A DNA stretch of 64,000 nucleotides from Sphaerulina vaccinii (lineage: Eukaryota; Ascomycota; Dothideomycetes; Mycosphaerellales; Mycosphaerellaceae). Each line of letters opens with the position of its first letter. Positions within the stretch are counted from its first letter, which is position 1. Where the stretch lies: NCBI GenBank assembly GCA_022570795.1, contig JAKUDP010000001.1, forward strand, positions 434,001 to 498,000, in the 5' to 3' direction. Of the stretch, positions 52,574-63,319 are shown piece by piece. Both the position numbers and the translations under genes were made by a program. Below the pieces are notes generated by a model, which searched no databases, was not told the origin of the DNA, and worked only from the letters and a program-made list of their open reading frames with translations.

Positions 52574-53907
52574 CTAGCAGGATCGAAGAACGCTATAATA
52601 ATGATAAGCTTGAAGAGAACTTGTCGACATGCTGCGTGACATACGCTTTTCGCCAAACACTGTTGTTCTTATACCTCGCCGTTGCTCGGCTTGATACTTG
52701 CCAGGAATGATGCGATGCAACGTGCATCTTTGCTATAATCAGTATATTGTGTGATAGGCCACAGTCTTCATGTTCTCACCTATTGTCCCTGCAGAAGTGG
52801 TGTCAGTCTCTGGACGTCACAGTAGCTCTGTCGTCACATGCTTACCACATTGCTACGTCCCCCCTAGCCCATTTCCATCGTACAGAGTGATCATCTGCTG
52901 AATGGATGTGATACTCAAGCATTTCCAATAGCTTGTCTAGATTCCATCAGCTTCTGCAATTGCCGCTGACTGTGCTCACTTCACGTACCGCTCTCCTTCT
53001 TCTTCAACTCGGCGAACCCAGTCACGAAGCACGGGTTGACGTTCAGCGCTCGCCAGTTCGTGACGGGATGGGTCCGGACTGCAGGGTGATGCGAGTCAAT
53101 CGGTACGCGATGAGGGCTTGCGTTGAACAAGTCCAGTAAAGTGTCATCTGTGGTGGTGTCAGTCTGTACGGCGCTGCTGTGTATCGTGATCACTTACATT
53201 GCAATCTCGATGTATGCACTGCGTGAAGACCGTCCAAGAAGGATCTCATCGCCTTACTGAGGGCATCGTACAAGCCATATGTCGAAACCTGGTCTCATGT
53301 AAGTATCACCCAACAAGCTGCAGAAGCGATTACAGCGGCATACCCAAGCTGTATCGCCTCCGACTTCTGGATGATCCTCCATACGGAGCATAGAGTATGA
53401 TGTCGGGTTCTGTTCGAAAGAGCTGTCCGAATGGAAGTCCGCCCATGGCCAAGGGGTGTAGGTAAGAGTATCCCGATGATCGATGTTGTGACCATGTACG
53501 TTGATGTGCTTTTGGCTCGTTTGCGTCTGATGGCGATCGAGGCAGCCATAGTGCTCGAATAGGCTGACTTGTTGCTCGGTGGTAAGATCCTGTCCGCGGA
53601 GGAACACCACACCGCGTTCGTTCACTAGCAACGCCAACTCATCGAGCTGTCGATCGGGCATCTGTGAAAGCTGTATGCCTTCCAATATCGTCCCAATTGA
53701 TTCGGTGAGATCTTTCCGTGTTGCCGCTGATAGAAGTGAACGTTTCGCTGGATCAGCATGTCGGCCTCTGTCTTCTGCGGGCACCATTGGCGCAACCTTG
53801 CCCTCCAATGGAATGTGTCTGCGAATCTTGTCGTTGAACGCAGGGTGTAGGTTTACTGGCAAGCCACTGTCCGGGGACCTGTATCGCCGAGCCTCCAAGT
53901 CTGCCAT
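52574..53907 (-). CDS. TauD/TfdA-family 2-oxoglutarate-dependent dioxygenase
   Basis: Six exons: 53907-53344, 53288-53198, 53147-52989, 52936-52846, 52788-52780 (9 nt) and 52727-52574; all introns are 50-57 bp and the CDS is 356 codons. The iron site is His159 and Asp161 in WADFHSDSSFE and His309 in TLHRIIPGKY; Arg324 in RGIRTT should bind 2-oxoglutarate. Other family blocks are LLVNERGVVFLRGQDL, MLRMEDHPEVGGDTAW, VSTYGLYDALSKAMR, HPAVRTHPVTNWRALNVNP and WARGDVAMWDNR, the last completed by the 9-nt exon. TauD enzymes release sulfite from taurine or sulfonates; fungal relatives also attack other small acids. The C-terminus (after FGEK) is unlike that of relatives, so the last splice may be different. 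An in-frame Met at 54054 would add 49 residues. Confidence 0.85.
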
Positions 53908-55089
53908 TATTTGCGACTTCAATATATGTCTGCAAGAGAGTAGGCGAGATCGACCTTGTGGGCGTAAACATAGTTGTAGTCCAGAAATCGGTCCGGAAAT
54001 GCGCTTAATGGTGCTAGGAATGCTATCTACAGAATTAAAGGGTTTCATGGGCATACGGGCAGTTGACCATGCTGTGTATCGTCAGGCAGGGTTGCACAGA
54101 CGGTCGGGACGCGCCGCATACCTATGAGACTCTGTGAGACTGCTGTCAGCGTTTCAGCTTTTGACTGCATTTTCTTCCACAACCCTTGGGCATTCATGCC
54201 TTTACTGCAACTGGGCAGTCCTGCGAAGTGCTGGTGGGCGTACAAGTGACCAAGCTGGGATCATGTACACGAAACTGTAGGGGTGAGGTGGGCGGGCCGC
54301 TAGCCATCCTGGTACTGGCAGAGTCCCAAGACGTGGACAAGACTTCCTCGGCATGATGAGCCATGCGAACGAAGTCAAATGTGCATCAATGAGCGTACGT
54401 TGTGCTATCGGTAGCGGTGGGCAGTGCGACCAGATGAATCACATTCAACCACTGGACATCGATCAGGTATAAAGCTTGATCGCTGCTGGGAAGCTGACGT
54501 TTTTCTAACATGGCCAAGCTCATATACACCTCTCACCGCTAGAGAGGCGTGTGTCTTTGACCTGGATTCGATGTAGCACTCCGTGTTGCCGCCTCTTCAC
54601 TCGCAAGCGCACGGGAAGTTGCCCAAACTGCTACGGACAGTCGAGATGTCACGTTGTTCCAATGTTGCGGTTAACCTGCGGAAAAGGCGGGAAAAGTCTC
54701 AAGAGATGACTGTGTCTGACAACCTGGTTGTCCGAGGCTCAAGTATGAGACTCTGTCCTCGTATTGGACGCCAGGCATCATTCCGTGTCCAAACTCGGTA
54801 AGTTTTGCTTCCGGAAATGTTGCTCAAAGGCGCGTGGTAGTGTTGTAGTATGTAAGTTATGTCCGAGTTTCCGCGTGGCAGTAGGCCTGTACCAGGATCA
54901 GCATGATCAAGCATCTCTGTCGTCTCGCTGTCTTTGCCCAGTCAGGACGCTACTATCATGCAGGATACCCACAGCACCTGTACGCTGCTCGAGCAGACGC
55001 TTCCAGACGCCAACGGAAAGTGGCGACACTGTCGTGCATATGACTGACAGTACGCGGTATTGAATCGTAATTGGCGAGTCAATGAGAGC
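53908..55089. other. intergenic region
   Basis: 1.2 kb between two minus-strand genes. Short frames only, without domains. A GATATA-like or TATA element was not clear. Confidence 0.45.
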
Positions 55090-55584
55090 CTAGAGTTCCA
55101 CCCTGGGCTGTCCAGCTTGCAGCCAGATATCATCCTCCATAATTTCCACGAGCTCGCCATCGTACTCTAAACTGACCTCCCTTTCGCACGTAATTGTGTC
55201 GACCATAACATCAGCACGAATAGCCTCTAAAGCCCATATGATCGATGTCTTCAGCGCAGTAATAGAGCCCGTAGGAGAATGAGTTGCCCTTGTACTCTGG
55301 GAAGGTATGATGTTCCAATCAAATTCCTTTCGCTGATTGACAGTGTGCTGGTGCTTTTCAAGCGAGCTGTCGAGGTGCAAGAAGACGCAGTAACTCCCTT
55401 CAATCACTCGCGGTAAATCGCATTCGAGTAGTGGTGCTTGATATGGACGTATCAGAGACATGCTCTTTCGCCAGAGAAGCGAGCCATCATTAAAGCGTCC
55501 AGAAGCGGTGGCCAGAAAAAGAGTAAGATGCGGTTGATGATCATGGTCATGGTCAATCTCTTCCGTGTGCCTGTTGCTCTCCAT
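55090..55584 (-). CDS. unrecognised acidic protein, 164 aa
   Basis: A single uninterrupted frame from ATG. It begins with a His/Asp-rich segment (HTEEIDHDHDHQPH), then alternates hydrophobic strands and loops: LTLFLATASGRFNDGSLLWRK, APLLECDLPRVIEGSYCVFL, and a helix TALKTSIIWALEAIRADVMVD; the end is acidic (YDGELVEIMEDDIW). There is no signal peptide or membrane segment. The regular hydrophobic pattern and ATG start suggest a real gene, but no family is recognised, and it may have been missed or extended by introns. It diverges from CTF18 with only 170 bases between starts. Confidence 0.5.
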   Translation of the reverse strand: MESNRHTEEIDHDHDHQPHLTLFLATASGRFNDGSLLWRKSMSLIRPYQAPLLECDLPRVIEGSYCVFLHLDSSLEKHQHTVNQRKEFDWNIIPSQSTRATHSPTGSITALKTSIIWALEAIRADVMVDTITCEREVSLEYDGELVEIMEDDIWLQAGQPRVEL

Positions 55585-55754
55585 GTGGTTTGTAGATGAA
55601 AATGGATCGTAACATCACTTGAGAAGGTTATGGAGAAGAAGGTGTCCTCGAGAGTCGTGAAGTTGATTGGAAGGTGCTCCCCACTTTTATTGCCAAGGCC
55701 TCGTCGAACGCGACTTCCCTCGGACGCGTTTCTTGAGCTTTATAGTGAACAACC

Positions 55755-58523
55755 ATGGACTCATCTTCTCCCGCTCGAGAGCCAACATCAGACGAGCTCG
55801 CAGAAATTTGCGCCGACCAGACAAATCTGAACAGCTCCGACACTCTACCCACCGAATTCGACGACGATCTCGAAGCATTGAATGACACTGAAGCACGCGT
55901 CAAAGTCGCGAAAGCTGGCGACGTGATCAGCCACCGCAACTGGCAAACACGAGAAGTCTTCCTCAGCGAACCCCAAGAACCACATACATCGAGTCCCATG
56001 CGAATGGCAAACATGACATCTTCACCGCCACCAACACCGTCGCCACAAAAGAGGAAACGCAAGCTCGACCAGCTTGACTTTGGCAGAAGCACTCTAGGCG
56101 CATCGTCGACGCGTCCCGTGAAAGCGCAAAAGTACTTTTATGGCATTGATATCCACCGACTATTGGCAGATGCAGAGGCAGAAGACAGCATACCCAAGCC
56201 TGTGCGTCCTGTAGACCTGCCAACACCTCCCGCAGAACTTGCAGTACCGAAGAGTAAGAAGGGCACACTGCTATGGACTGAGAAGTACCGCGCAAAGAAG
56301 TATGCCGATCTGATTGGAGACGAGCGGACACATCGAAATGTGATGCATTGGCTGAAGAGGTGGGACCAAATCGTGTTCCCAGGCTCACATCGACCGAAGC
56401 CGAAGAAGAAGTTTGGCGACGACAGTGCCGACTTTGTTGAGAGACCGCATCGGAAGATCCTGATGCTGACTGGCCCGCCAGGACTGGGAAAGACGACCTT
56501 GGCCCATGTGTGTGCTAAGCAAGCAGGCTACGAAGTGCAGGAAATCAACGCAAGTGATGAAAGAAGTAGCAATGTTGTGAAGGGCAGGATACGAGATATG
56601 GTTGGTACGGAGAACGTGAAGAATGTGGAAGACAAGAAGACTGCAGATGGAATGGCACGGAAAGCTGCTAAGCCTGTATGTGTGATTGTGGACGAGGTCG
56701 ATGGAGTAGTGGGTGGCAGCGGTAGTGGAGGTGAGGGTGGCTTTGTCAAGGCCTTGATCGACCTGATCCTGCTGGACCAGAAGAACTCGAATGCATTAGG
56801 AACTCTATCGCAAGCTCCTGCGAGAAAGAAGAAAGGCGATAGATTTCGTCTCCTGAGGCCGCTGATCCTGGTGTGTAACGATGTCTATCATCCTTCCCTT
56901 CGACCACTACGGCAAAGCAACCTGGCAGAGATCATTCATGTGAGGAAAGCGCCAGTGCAGAGTGTTACCACTCGCTTGCAAACAGTGTTCGAGAAAGAAG
57001 GTGTGCCGTGTGATGGAGATGGCGTTCGACGGTTGTGTGAAGCCGCCTGGGGCGTCAGCAATCGAAAGGAAGACAAGAACGGGAATGGTGCAGGTGAAGG
57101 CGACATGCGAGGTATCATGGTGGTCGGTGAGTGGGTAGCTGGCAAGCTACGCGCTAGTGGTGATAACACGCGCTTGACCCGGAAGTGGGTCGAGGACAAC
57201 ATTCTACAAGATCTCTCGCATGGTGGTGGTGGAGCCCGGGGCATGGGACGAGGTGGTCCCAAGGATGTGGTGGACCGGGTCTTCAAGGAGGGCGCAGGCT
57301 TTCCAAGACAAGCTGCTTTGGCTACGCCGATACAGCATGCTGGTAGCGATGGCGTCAAAGGTGTAGCAGAAGGACTTCGACGCACAGCGACCGAACGACT
57401 GCGTGAACTCATCGACACTCACGGAGACACTGACCGAATCATGACGGACTGCTTCTCTTCATACCCCGAGCATCAGTTCCAGGACGATACATACCTCTCG
57501 AAGCCCAACGCAGCATACGAATGGTTGAACTTCCACGATCGCCTCAACAGAGCAGTCTTCAGCAGCAACGAATGGGAGCTTGCACCTTACCTGAGCACAC
57601 CAGTCCTCGGGTTCCATCATCTCTTCGCATCTGCCACGACAAGACAATACTTCGAAAACGATGCAAAGAAAGATGGTGATAATACAGAAGCCGAGCCTAC
57701 ACACCCCTTCTCCGGCCCACAGGCATCCTGGGCAGCTCACGAAGCAACAAAGCAAAACGAAGCATACATCGATTCGCTACAATCATCGCTCACGCCACCA
57801 CTCAAGCGCCTCTTCAGCAGCACATCAGACATCGCAACAGATCTCCAACCCTACCTCCTACGAATGCTCACACCCAACATCAACCCCATCATTGTCGGCG
57901 GAAGTGGCAAAGACAAAAGTACAGCTTCTGTACGTAAAGCCTCCGAACAAACCCTCGTCCGCCGAGCAGTCAATGCCATGGGAGCATCAGGAGTCCGTTT
58001 CGACCGCGTAAGACTAGACGATAATGGCTCAGGAGGAGGTAAACAAAGCTGGGGTAATAACGTGCAATGGATATATCGCATCGAACCACCGCTAGATACA
58101 CTTTGCACCTTCGAAACAGGCGGAAAAGGTTTCGGTGATGCAGGAGCAAAAAAGACTCGATATGCTGTACGACAAGTCCTTGATCAGGAGTGGAAGAAAG
58201 AAGAAGCTCGATTGAATGAAGAGAATCGAATGGCGAGATTCGGTTTGACGAATTCTTCATATGTAGATGATAAAGTTACGGGACAACAGCTGAAGAAGAA
58301 GAGGAAAGCTATTGATGAGGATCTTGATCTTGATGGGAAGAAAGTAGTCCGGGACTTTTTTGGGCGTGTTGTTGTTGTGCCTGTTGGGGAGACGTATGAG
58401 CAGAAGAATAAGAGGGAGGGGAAGACGAGGAAGAGTTTGGGAGCTTTTGTCAAGTTTCAGGATGGGTATTCGAATGCTGTGAGGAAGCCGATTACTTTGA
58501 AGGAGTTTATGCAGGATTTGTAG
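55755..58523 (+). CDS. CTF18: Ctf18, large subunit of the alternative RFC clamp loader
   Basis: An intronless gene of 922 aa. Ctf18 replaces Rfc1 in the Ctf18-RFC complex, which loads PCNA and links replication to sister-chromatid cohesion and checkpoint signalling. The N-terminus is acidic and disordered, with a KRKRKLDQLDFG segment. LWTEKYRAKKYADLIGDERTHR marks the RFC-box start near residue 173. Walker A is LTGPPGLGKTTLAH at about residue 238, then EINASDERS, Walker B CVIVDEVDGVVGG at about 308, and sensor 1 in ILVCNDVYHPSLRPLR. The C-terminal part carries the conserved end RPLR-independent block RDFFGRVVV near residue 875, which in Ctf18 binds Ctf8-Dcc1. Length and order match fungal Ctf18. 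Confidence 0.95.
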   Translation: MDSSSPAREPTSDELAEICADQTNLNSSDTLPTEFDDDLEALNDTEARVKVAKAGDVISHRNWQTREVFLSEPQEPHTSSPMRMANMTSSPPPTPSPQKRKRKLDQLDFGRSTLGASSTRPVKAQKYFYGIDIHRLLADAEAEDSIPKPVRPVDLPTPPAELAVPKSKKGTLLWTEKYRAKKYADLIGDERTHRNVMHWLKRWDQIVFPGSHRPKPKKKFGDDSADFVERPHRKILMLTGPPGLGKTTLAHVCAKQAGYEVQEINASDERSSNVVKGRIRDMVGTENVKNVEDKKTADGMARKAAKPVCVIVDEVDGVVGGSGSGGEGGFVKALIDLILLDQKNSNALGTLSQAPARKKKGDRFRLLRPLILVCNDVYHPSLRPLRQSNLAEIIHVRKAPVQSVTTRLQTVFEKEGVPCDGDGVRRLCEAAWGVSNRKEDKNGNGAGEGDMRGIMVVGEWVAGKLRASGDNTRLTRKWVEDNILQDLSHGGGGARGMGRGGPKDVVDRVFKEGAGFPRQAALATPIQHAGSDGVKGVAEGLRRTATERLRELIDTHGDTDRIMTDCFSSYPEHQFQDDTYLSKPNAAYEWLNFHDRLNRAVFSSNEWELAPYLSTPVLGFHHLFASATTRQYFENDAKKDGDNTEAEPTHPFSGPQASWAAHEATKQNEAYIDSLQSSLTPPLKRLFSSTSDIATDLQPYLLRMLTPNINPIIVGGSGKDKSTASVRKASEQTLVRRAVNAMGASGVRFDRVRLDDNGSGGGKQSWGNNVQWIYRIEPPLDTLCTFETGGKGFGDAGAKKTRYAVRQVLDQEWKKEEARLNEENRMARFGLTNSSYVDDKVTGQQLKKKRKAIDEDLDLDGKKVVRDFFGRVVVVPVGETYEQKNKREGKTRKSLGAFVKFQDGYSNAVRKPITLKEFMQDL

Positions 58524-58940
58524 ATGAGATGGAATGAGGTGATGCACATTTTGATGGCAGCTATGTCTCAACCTTTGTCCAGTTCTTCTTTCTCTTCTCA
58601 CCAGTTCAAGCCTACGATATAGCGCACTCCGCGCTCTCCTCAACTGCTGTCACAAATCTTGGTGCATATCGATCGCTGGCTCTTCAAGACTTCACGACCT
58701 CATTCCCTGCTGATCTGCTACTCGAATCATTCTTCGAGGCAGGAGACGTATGCATGGCAAGCTCCAACAGCGTGAGAAGTGACCACAGGCTTTCGAGTCG
58801 TGGACCGCGGCCCACTTCCTCGCCTGGGGTGATATAAATCCGGAATCGGGCTGATGTCGTATCGCTCGCGTGGTCCATGGTCCAATATGGTCCGAACAAG
58901 AGTTCTATGCATTTGTGATATCCTTTGAAACCTACAGGGC
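58524..58940. other. intergenic region between convergent genes
   Basis: 417 bases between the stop codons of CTF18 and MAK16; 3' regions only. Confidence 0.55.
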
Positions 58941-59990
58941 TCACTTCGCAATCTCCATCTGCTGAAGTGCAGGCTCTTGCACATACTCGTATTCGATATT
59001 CTGCGCTGGACCCTTGGAGCCCTTCTTGCGCTTCTCCGGCTTTGAGGAAGGCGCCGAGGGACGTTTTCTCTTGAGCGAGTCTAGCTTCTTCTTAAGAGCA
59101 GCAGCAGCAGCATCCTCATCATCTTCGTCTGCATCGCTGTCGGCTGAGTCATCTTCGTCGTCGTCTGCGCCATTGGCCTCTTCTCCACTGCCGCCTAGCC
59201 AATCGTCGAAGTCTTCCATATCGTCCTCATTGTCAGATTCGTCAAGGTCACTCACGAATTCGACATCCCTCTCCCCACCTTCGCGCTCATATTCTAGCTC
59301 TTCCTCGTCCTCATCTTCTATGCCTTCGTCCAGGTCCTCATCTACCACACCCTCAGTCTTCTCAAAACTGCGCATCACTTTGTTCCACGTCTTCTCGTCG
59401 CAATTCAGTGGTTTGTCGCCATACGCTCCACTCCTTAACCTCTCCACCAGTTCCCTCTCAATCGCTCTGTTGATCTTCGCAGCAGCCTCCGCCTTTCTTT
59501 CTCTCGTCTCCTCTCTTCTCCGGACCTTCGGCGCAAGCTTCGCAACCATCGTCTCACCAAGCCTCTCGTCCTCCTTTGCTAATCTCTGCGCCCTCACTCT
59601 CACTTGCGTCAATCGCGTAAGTCTTTGCTTACACTTATGCACCAAGAATTTCGGCCAGTAAATCAGTCGCTCGTCCACTTGTTCCAGTGCCTTTGTGTAA
59701 TTGCCGCTTAATCGCACTTTCTCCCACATTTTCGAAGGCAGATGTGCTCGTTCTACTGTCTTCATGTATAGGTATAGTCGTCCATTCTCAGGATCGCTGC
59801 GGATCGTGGCATAGCGAGAGTTGGCGAGCGGGCATGATTGGCGATTGCACAGTCCAGTTACGTTGTGTTCGTCGCGGCAGAATGTCTGTTTTGAGGATTT
59901 CTGCGTTTTGCCAGTGTTTCCGGGTAGTACGAGACGCTTAGAGCAGAAGTCGTGTCCAATGATGGACCATACGAGTTCGTCGGAGGCCAT
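58941..59990 (-). CDS. MAK16: Mak16, 60S ribosome biogenesis factor
   Basis: A nucleolar protein needed for early 60S subunit assembly (with Rpf1 and Nsa1). One exon, 349 aa. MASDELVWSIIGHDFC opens the protein; then TFCRDEHNVTGLCNRQSCPLANSRYATIR, with the four-cysteine zinc-type site, is the family signature. KMWEKVRLSGNYTKALEQVDERLIYWPKFLVHKCKQRLTRL follows. The C-terminal half is a long acidic Glu/Asp region (residues about 225-305) and ends in a Lys-rich tail, as in other fungi. Between Cys16 and Cys38 the loop is about nine residues longer than in yeast. The extra 45 bases (59930-59886) begin GT and end AG in phase, but removing them would leave the loop too short. Confidence 0.94.
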   Translation of the reverse strand: MASDELVWSIIGHDFCSKRLVLPGNTGKTQKSSKQTFCRDEHNVTGLCNRQSCPLANSRYATIRSDPENGRLYLYMKTVERAHLPSKMWEKVRLSGNYTKALEQVDERLIYWPKFLVHKCKQRLTRLTQVRVRAQRLAKEDERLGETMVAKLAPKVRRREETRERKAEAAAKINRAIERELVERLRSGAYGDKPLNCDEKTWNKVMRSFEKTEGVVDEDLDEGIEDEDEEELEYEREGGERDVEFVSDLDESDNEDDMEDFDDWLGGSGEEANGADDDEDDSADSDADEDDEDAAAAALKKKLDSLKRKRPSAPSSKPEKRKKGSKGPAQNIEYEYVQEPALQQMEIAK

Positions 59991-60340
59991 TGTGGGAGTT
60001 TTCAGTATGTTGTGGGGTTGAAGATGTTCGCTGAGGGAGTTCGTCCAGGAATTTGGGAAGCCCTCGAAATTTTGGCAGTCGCGGTCAGCAAAATCGGCGA
60101 GACGGCGGGACGGGCCGAGATCTGATAAGAGTGGGTCTCTTCACGGCTCACATTTCTCAACTCTACACATCACCACAGTCCAGGATCAGTGTCAGTACCA
60201 CGTCCTCCAGACTATCGAGAGTCAGCACTGAGTGAGTACGTGTTCAGCTTCCACATACTTGCAGCGGCTGTACGTAGCTAGCTACTATCTATACTACCGG
60301 CAAGCCTCATGTGCAAAACATACTTGAAGTGCCCGAGTTG
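59991..60340. other. intergenic region
   Basis: 350 bases: MAK16 promoter on the left, 3' region of the epoxide hydrolase on the right. Nothing else seen. Confidence 0.5.
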
Positions 60341-61677
60341 CTAGATCTTAGTCGCCAAGTGTGAGACCTTAGACTTCACAGTCCAGCCACGAGTCCAGTA
60401 ACCAGGCCACTGCTCTTTGACTGATTGTAGGATCCACCTAGCAATCACTGAGTTGACCTCTTGTGGCTTCTCCTGAGGTAGCCAATGGCCACCTTCGATG
60501 TTTGCCTCTGTCAAATTCGAGCAGTACTACAGACCTGTTAGCACAGGAGCCATTTTCGGAGAGTCATGGTCTATGATCAGTTGAACAGATATCACTTACC
60601 TTCCGCTGTGGCTCTGCTAACGACGAGCTATAAGTGTCGCAGACTGTGTCGTATCTTGCTCCAATGAAAAGCGTTGGCATATGCAAATAGCCATTATTCT
60701 TCGCATCATCAAAGAAGTACTTGCGATTGGCGTCATGGTTGGAGTACCATGCGTCAGCTCCGTAGAACGAAGTGCGCTCCATGGCTTCAACAAGCTCTTT
60801 GTAGATCTCATCATCAATGCAGATAGCCTCGCTGGGAATGTGCTTCCACTTTGCATCGGGCTTCTCGATGCCTCCAAACCAGCCGCCATGTTCAAGAGCT
60901 CCTGAGGTTATTGCTGGCTTGCCCAGGTTGTCCGGTTTGCCCTTGGAATACAGCACACGTATGCAGGCTGCAGGATCCGCATCGAAGAAGCTTGTGGCCT
61001 TGTCGAAGCTCTCCTCATAGAACTTCTGATAAGCCCATTGTCCGTATGGAGACTTTTCTTCTGGATATGTGTCGCGATTGATATGCTTAACCAGTTCGAC
61101 TAAGCCTTTCTCGATAACATGAGAAGGCACGGCGAGACCAGCAGCTGCGATTGTTTTCTCCGGGTAGTGCTCTGCGAAGCTCCAAACCTGGACTATCATC
61201 AGTATCTTTGCATTGGGTGTATAGTCATACTGTTACCCACTGCGCCACAGCCCCAATCGTGTCCGACCCAAATGGCCGCCTCTTTACCGAGGTGATCAAG
61301 CAGAGCTGCCATGCCAATGTTGAGCTGCTCCAGACAGTAGTCTTCCTTATTCTTGCGCGCAGTGGAACGACCATAGCCTCAAAGTGTGGTCAGCCAATGC
61401 ATAGGACTGTTGCGACAAACGAAATGTACCAGGCATATCTGGTGCCACGACTCTGAAGCCAAGAGCCGAGAACGTATCTATCTGGTGTTTCCAGGTCTTA
61501 GCAATGGCAGGCCAGCCTGTATCGATGACTGTCAATAGTGTGCTCTCGGATGCGCAGCGACGCTGACTGACCATGCACGAAGACAATCAGTGGGCCATCT
61601 TTGGGTCCTGCTGCCAGGTAGAAGATCTTCTTCTGACCCTCGGAGTAGGTGAACTCTTGCTCTTCGTATGTGCTCAT
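60341..61677 (-). CDS. epoxide hydrolase (alpha/beta-hydrolase fold)
   Basis: Opens epoxides to vicinal diols through an ester intermediate. Exons 61677-61572, 61516-61430, 61377-61241, 61187-60600 and 60526-60341 (introns 52-73 bp) encode 367 aa. Signatures: VFVHGWPAIAKTW (oxyanion HGxP) across intron 1, VVAPDMPGYGRS across intron 2, the nucleophile Asp in AIWVGHDWGCGAVWSFAEHYPE across intron 3, the acid in LFIGARYDTVCD, and the catalytic His in NIEGGHWLPQEKP. The fragmented frame is joined in phase at every junction. The start MSTYEEQEFTYSEGQKKIFY is family-typical and lacks a signal peptide, so the enzyme is probably cytosolic or peroxisomal. Exact substrate unknown; detoxification and lipid-epoxide turnover are both possible. 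Confidence 0.92.
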
Positions 61678-62149
61678 GACGCAAATGTAGTCGACTTTCG
61701 CTTGTGTTTCTTGAAAAGGTATGAAGATTGCAGAAGGAAGTCCAGCTTCGAGGAACGAGGTTGATCATAGGTAGCCTCTTGGCAAATGCGCTTACACGAG
61801 TGGAGCAGAACCCGCAAGCTTTGATTGGTGGAGTGGTTTGTAACATGACCCAGCTTCTGTACGCTGTGAATCCTGCAAGGTAAGAATGATGGTGCTCATG
61901 CATGGAGATGATCCTTCTTGTGGCATGTTATCACACCGCTGAGTGTCCAGACGCCTGAGTCATGAGCTCAGCGTGCAAATATCGTACGAGGGCGACTCGT
62001 GTGTTGCTACTCAACCATGCCTCGAGCAAGCTACCCTAGTGTTCAGATATGAGAATCCAAACAACAGAGAGGTTGCCAGGAGAGACGCTCGCAGAATTCG
62101 GTGTTCATGGAAGCCCCGAAATACCGTATCGTTCTGTACATATCTTGGC
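61678..62149. other. intergenic region
   Basis: 472 bases between two minus-strand genes; promoter of the epoxide hydrolase. No gene seen. Confidence 0.5.
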
Positions 62150-62959
62150 TTATGACTGTTGTCGAGAAGGCTCATACACCACAACGGGAGCATCATAGGC
62201 CTTTTCCGGTACGATATCGATGCGAACAGAGTCGAGCAGTCGAAAGCCGTGCTTGACATAGAAGTCGTAGCCCATCTGACTGGATTCGAGCACGATTGGC
62301 AGTCCTTGCTGGTTCGACACGTCTATACCCCATTGCAGCAGCTTGCGACCAATGCCTTTCCCTCTATGCCATGCTGGGTCGACGAACAGGAACTGTAGAT
62401 GAACACAATTTTGCAACCAGTCAATATGCTGATACGTCTTATGCTTTCTGCCCATCGCTTCGTAAAAAGCTGTGTAGTCAATGATGCGATTCAGACAGTA
62501 GCGATAGTACTGTAGGTCGAGAGTGACCAAGCTCGCCTCCAGTTTCGCAGCCCAGCCGGAAGATGCTTCTCGCCACTGTTGGGCGATCGGATTGGTATTG
62601 CCCAGCGCTTCCCATGTCGAGAAGCCAACAATGGCAGCCTGCTGTACGCCATCAATGTTTGGCATGCTTGCTTCAGCAACCATATATCGGACGTGGGGCT
62701 TGATGTAGAAGAGCTTCACTCTGCGTAAGACTAGGAAGTAATACTCTTCTGGGCGCTCTCGACGTGTCGGCGCAACGTGATCCTTCAGTTCGAAGTTTAT
62801 GAAGTTGTCAACCAGGATTTGAGTGATGGCCGGTATATCCTGCCTCGTGGCCCATCTGAGCACTATTTGTGGTTCCATCTTGATGTCGACTTGGCTCCAA
62901 TTGTGATGTGGAGGTGTTGGGTGGCTCATGGACGCGTTCTGGAAACAGCTTGCTTGCAT
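62150..62959 (-). CDS. GNAT-family N-acetyltransferase
   Basis: Acetyl-CoA-dependent acetylation of an amine. One exon, up to 269 aa. The acetyl-CoA site is HLQFLFVDPAWHRGKGIGRKLLQWGI near residue 195, with the R/Q-x-x-G-x-G/A loop (HRGKGIGRK), followed by PIVLESSQMGYDFYVKHGFRLLD, the usual final strand and helix. The N-terminal lobe has VLRWATRQDIPAITQILVDNF. Three in-frame Met codons (residues 1, 11 and 28) could start; the family core begins at the third, MEPQIVLRWAT. There is no signal peptide. This type of fungal GNAT often acts on small molecules; the substrate is unknown. Confidence 0.87.
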   Translation of the reverse strand: MQASCFQNASMSHPTPPHHNWSQVDIKMEPQIVLRWATRQDIPAITQILVDNFINFELKDHVAPTRRERPEEYYFLVLRRVKLFYIKPHVRYMVAEASMPNIDGVQQAAIVGFSTWEALGNTNPIAQQWREASSGWAAKLEASLVTLDLQYYRYCLNRIIDYTAFYEAMGRKHKTYQHIDWLQNCVHLQFLFVDPAWHRGKGIGRKLLQWGIDVSNQQGLPIVLESSQMGYDFYVKHGFRLLDSVRIDIVPEKAYDAPVVVYEPSRQQS

Positions 62960-63319
62960 TCATATCGGTGACTCAGACAGCGCTAAATGATAGGTGCAGC
63001 TTTGGCTATCTGCACCCATGTCGCCTTGCCTTTGCTCTCGCACAAGGCTGAGATGTGAATGAGGAGCGGTCGGAAGAGGCTGCAATGAAGGCGACAACAA
63101 GAAGCTCGGATACAAGTGGAGAACATTTCGGCTCCACTATATATATGCTGAGAGCAGTGTTCGCTGGTTACTGACTTCAGTATGAGTTTGAACAGAAGGA
63201 AGTGTGTGCAAGTATAGCGAATATGATTATGTTTGATAGATTCTAGCTTTCTGCCATTACCTGACGACTCATATAACTCGCTGCGCCGCCTGCCACGCCT
63301 CCAAGACCACAGCTTTTTA
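62960..63319. other. intergenic region
   Basis: 360 bases; promoter of the acetyltransferase and 3' region of the dehydrogenase gene. Nothing else seen. Confidence 0.5.

Noticed and set aside
59014..59661. Ser-rich 215-codon open frame on the plus strand
   Set aside because: It is the exact antisense of the acidic Glu/Asp region of MAK16. The Ser runs are the complement of Asp/Glu codons.
59886..59930. 45-base intron in MAK16
   Set aside because: GT-AG ends and phase are right, but splicing would leave only a few residues between the first two zinc-site cysteines, fewer than in yeast. Kept as coding and listed as a finding.
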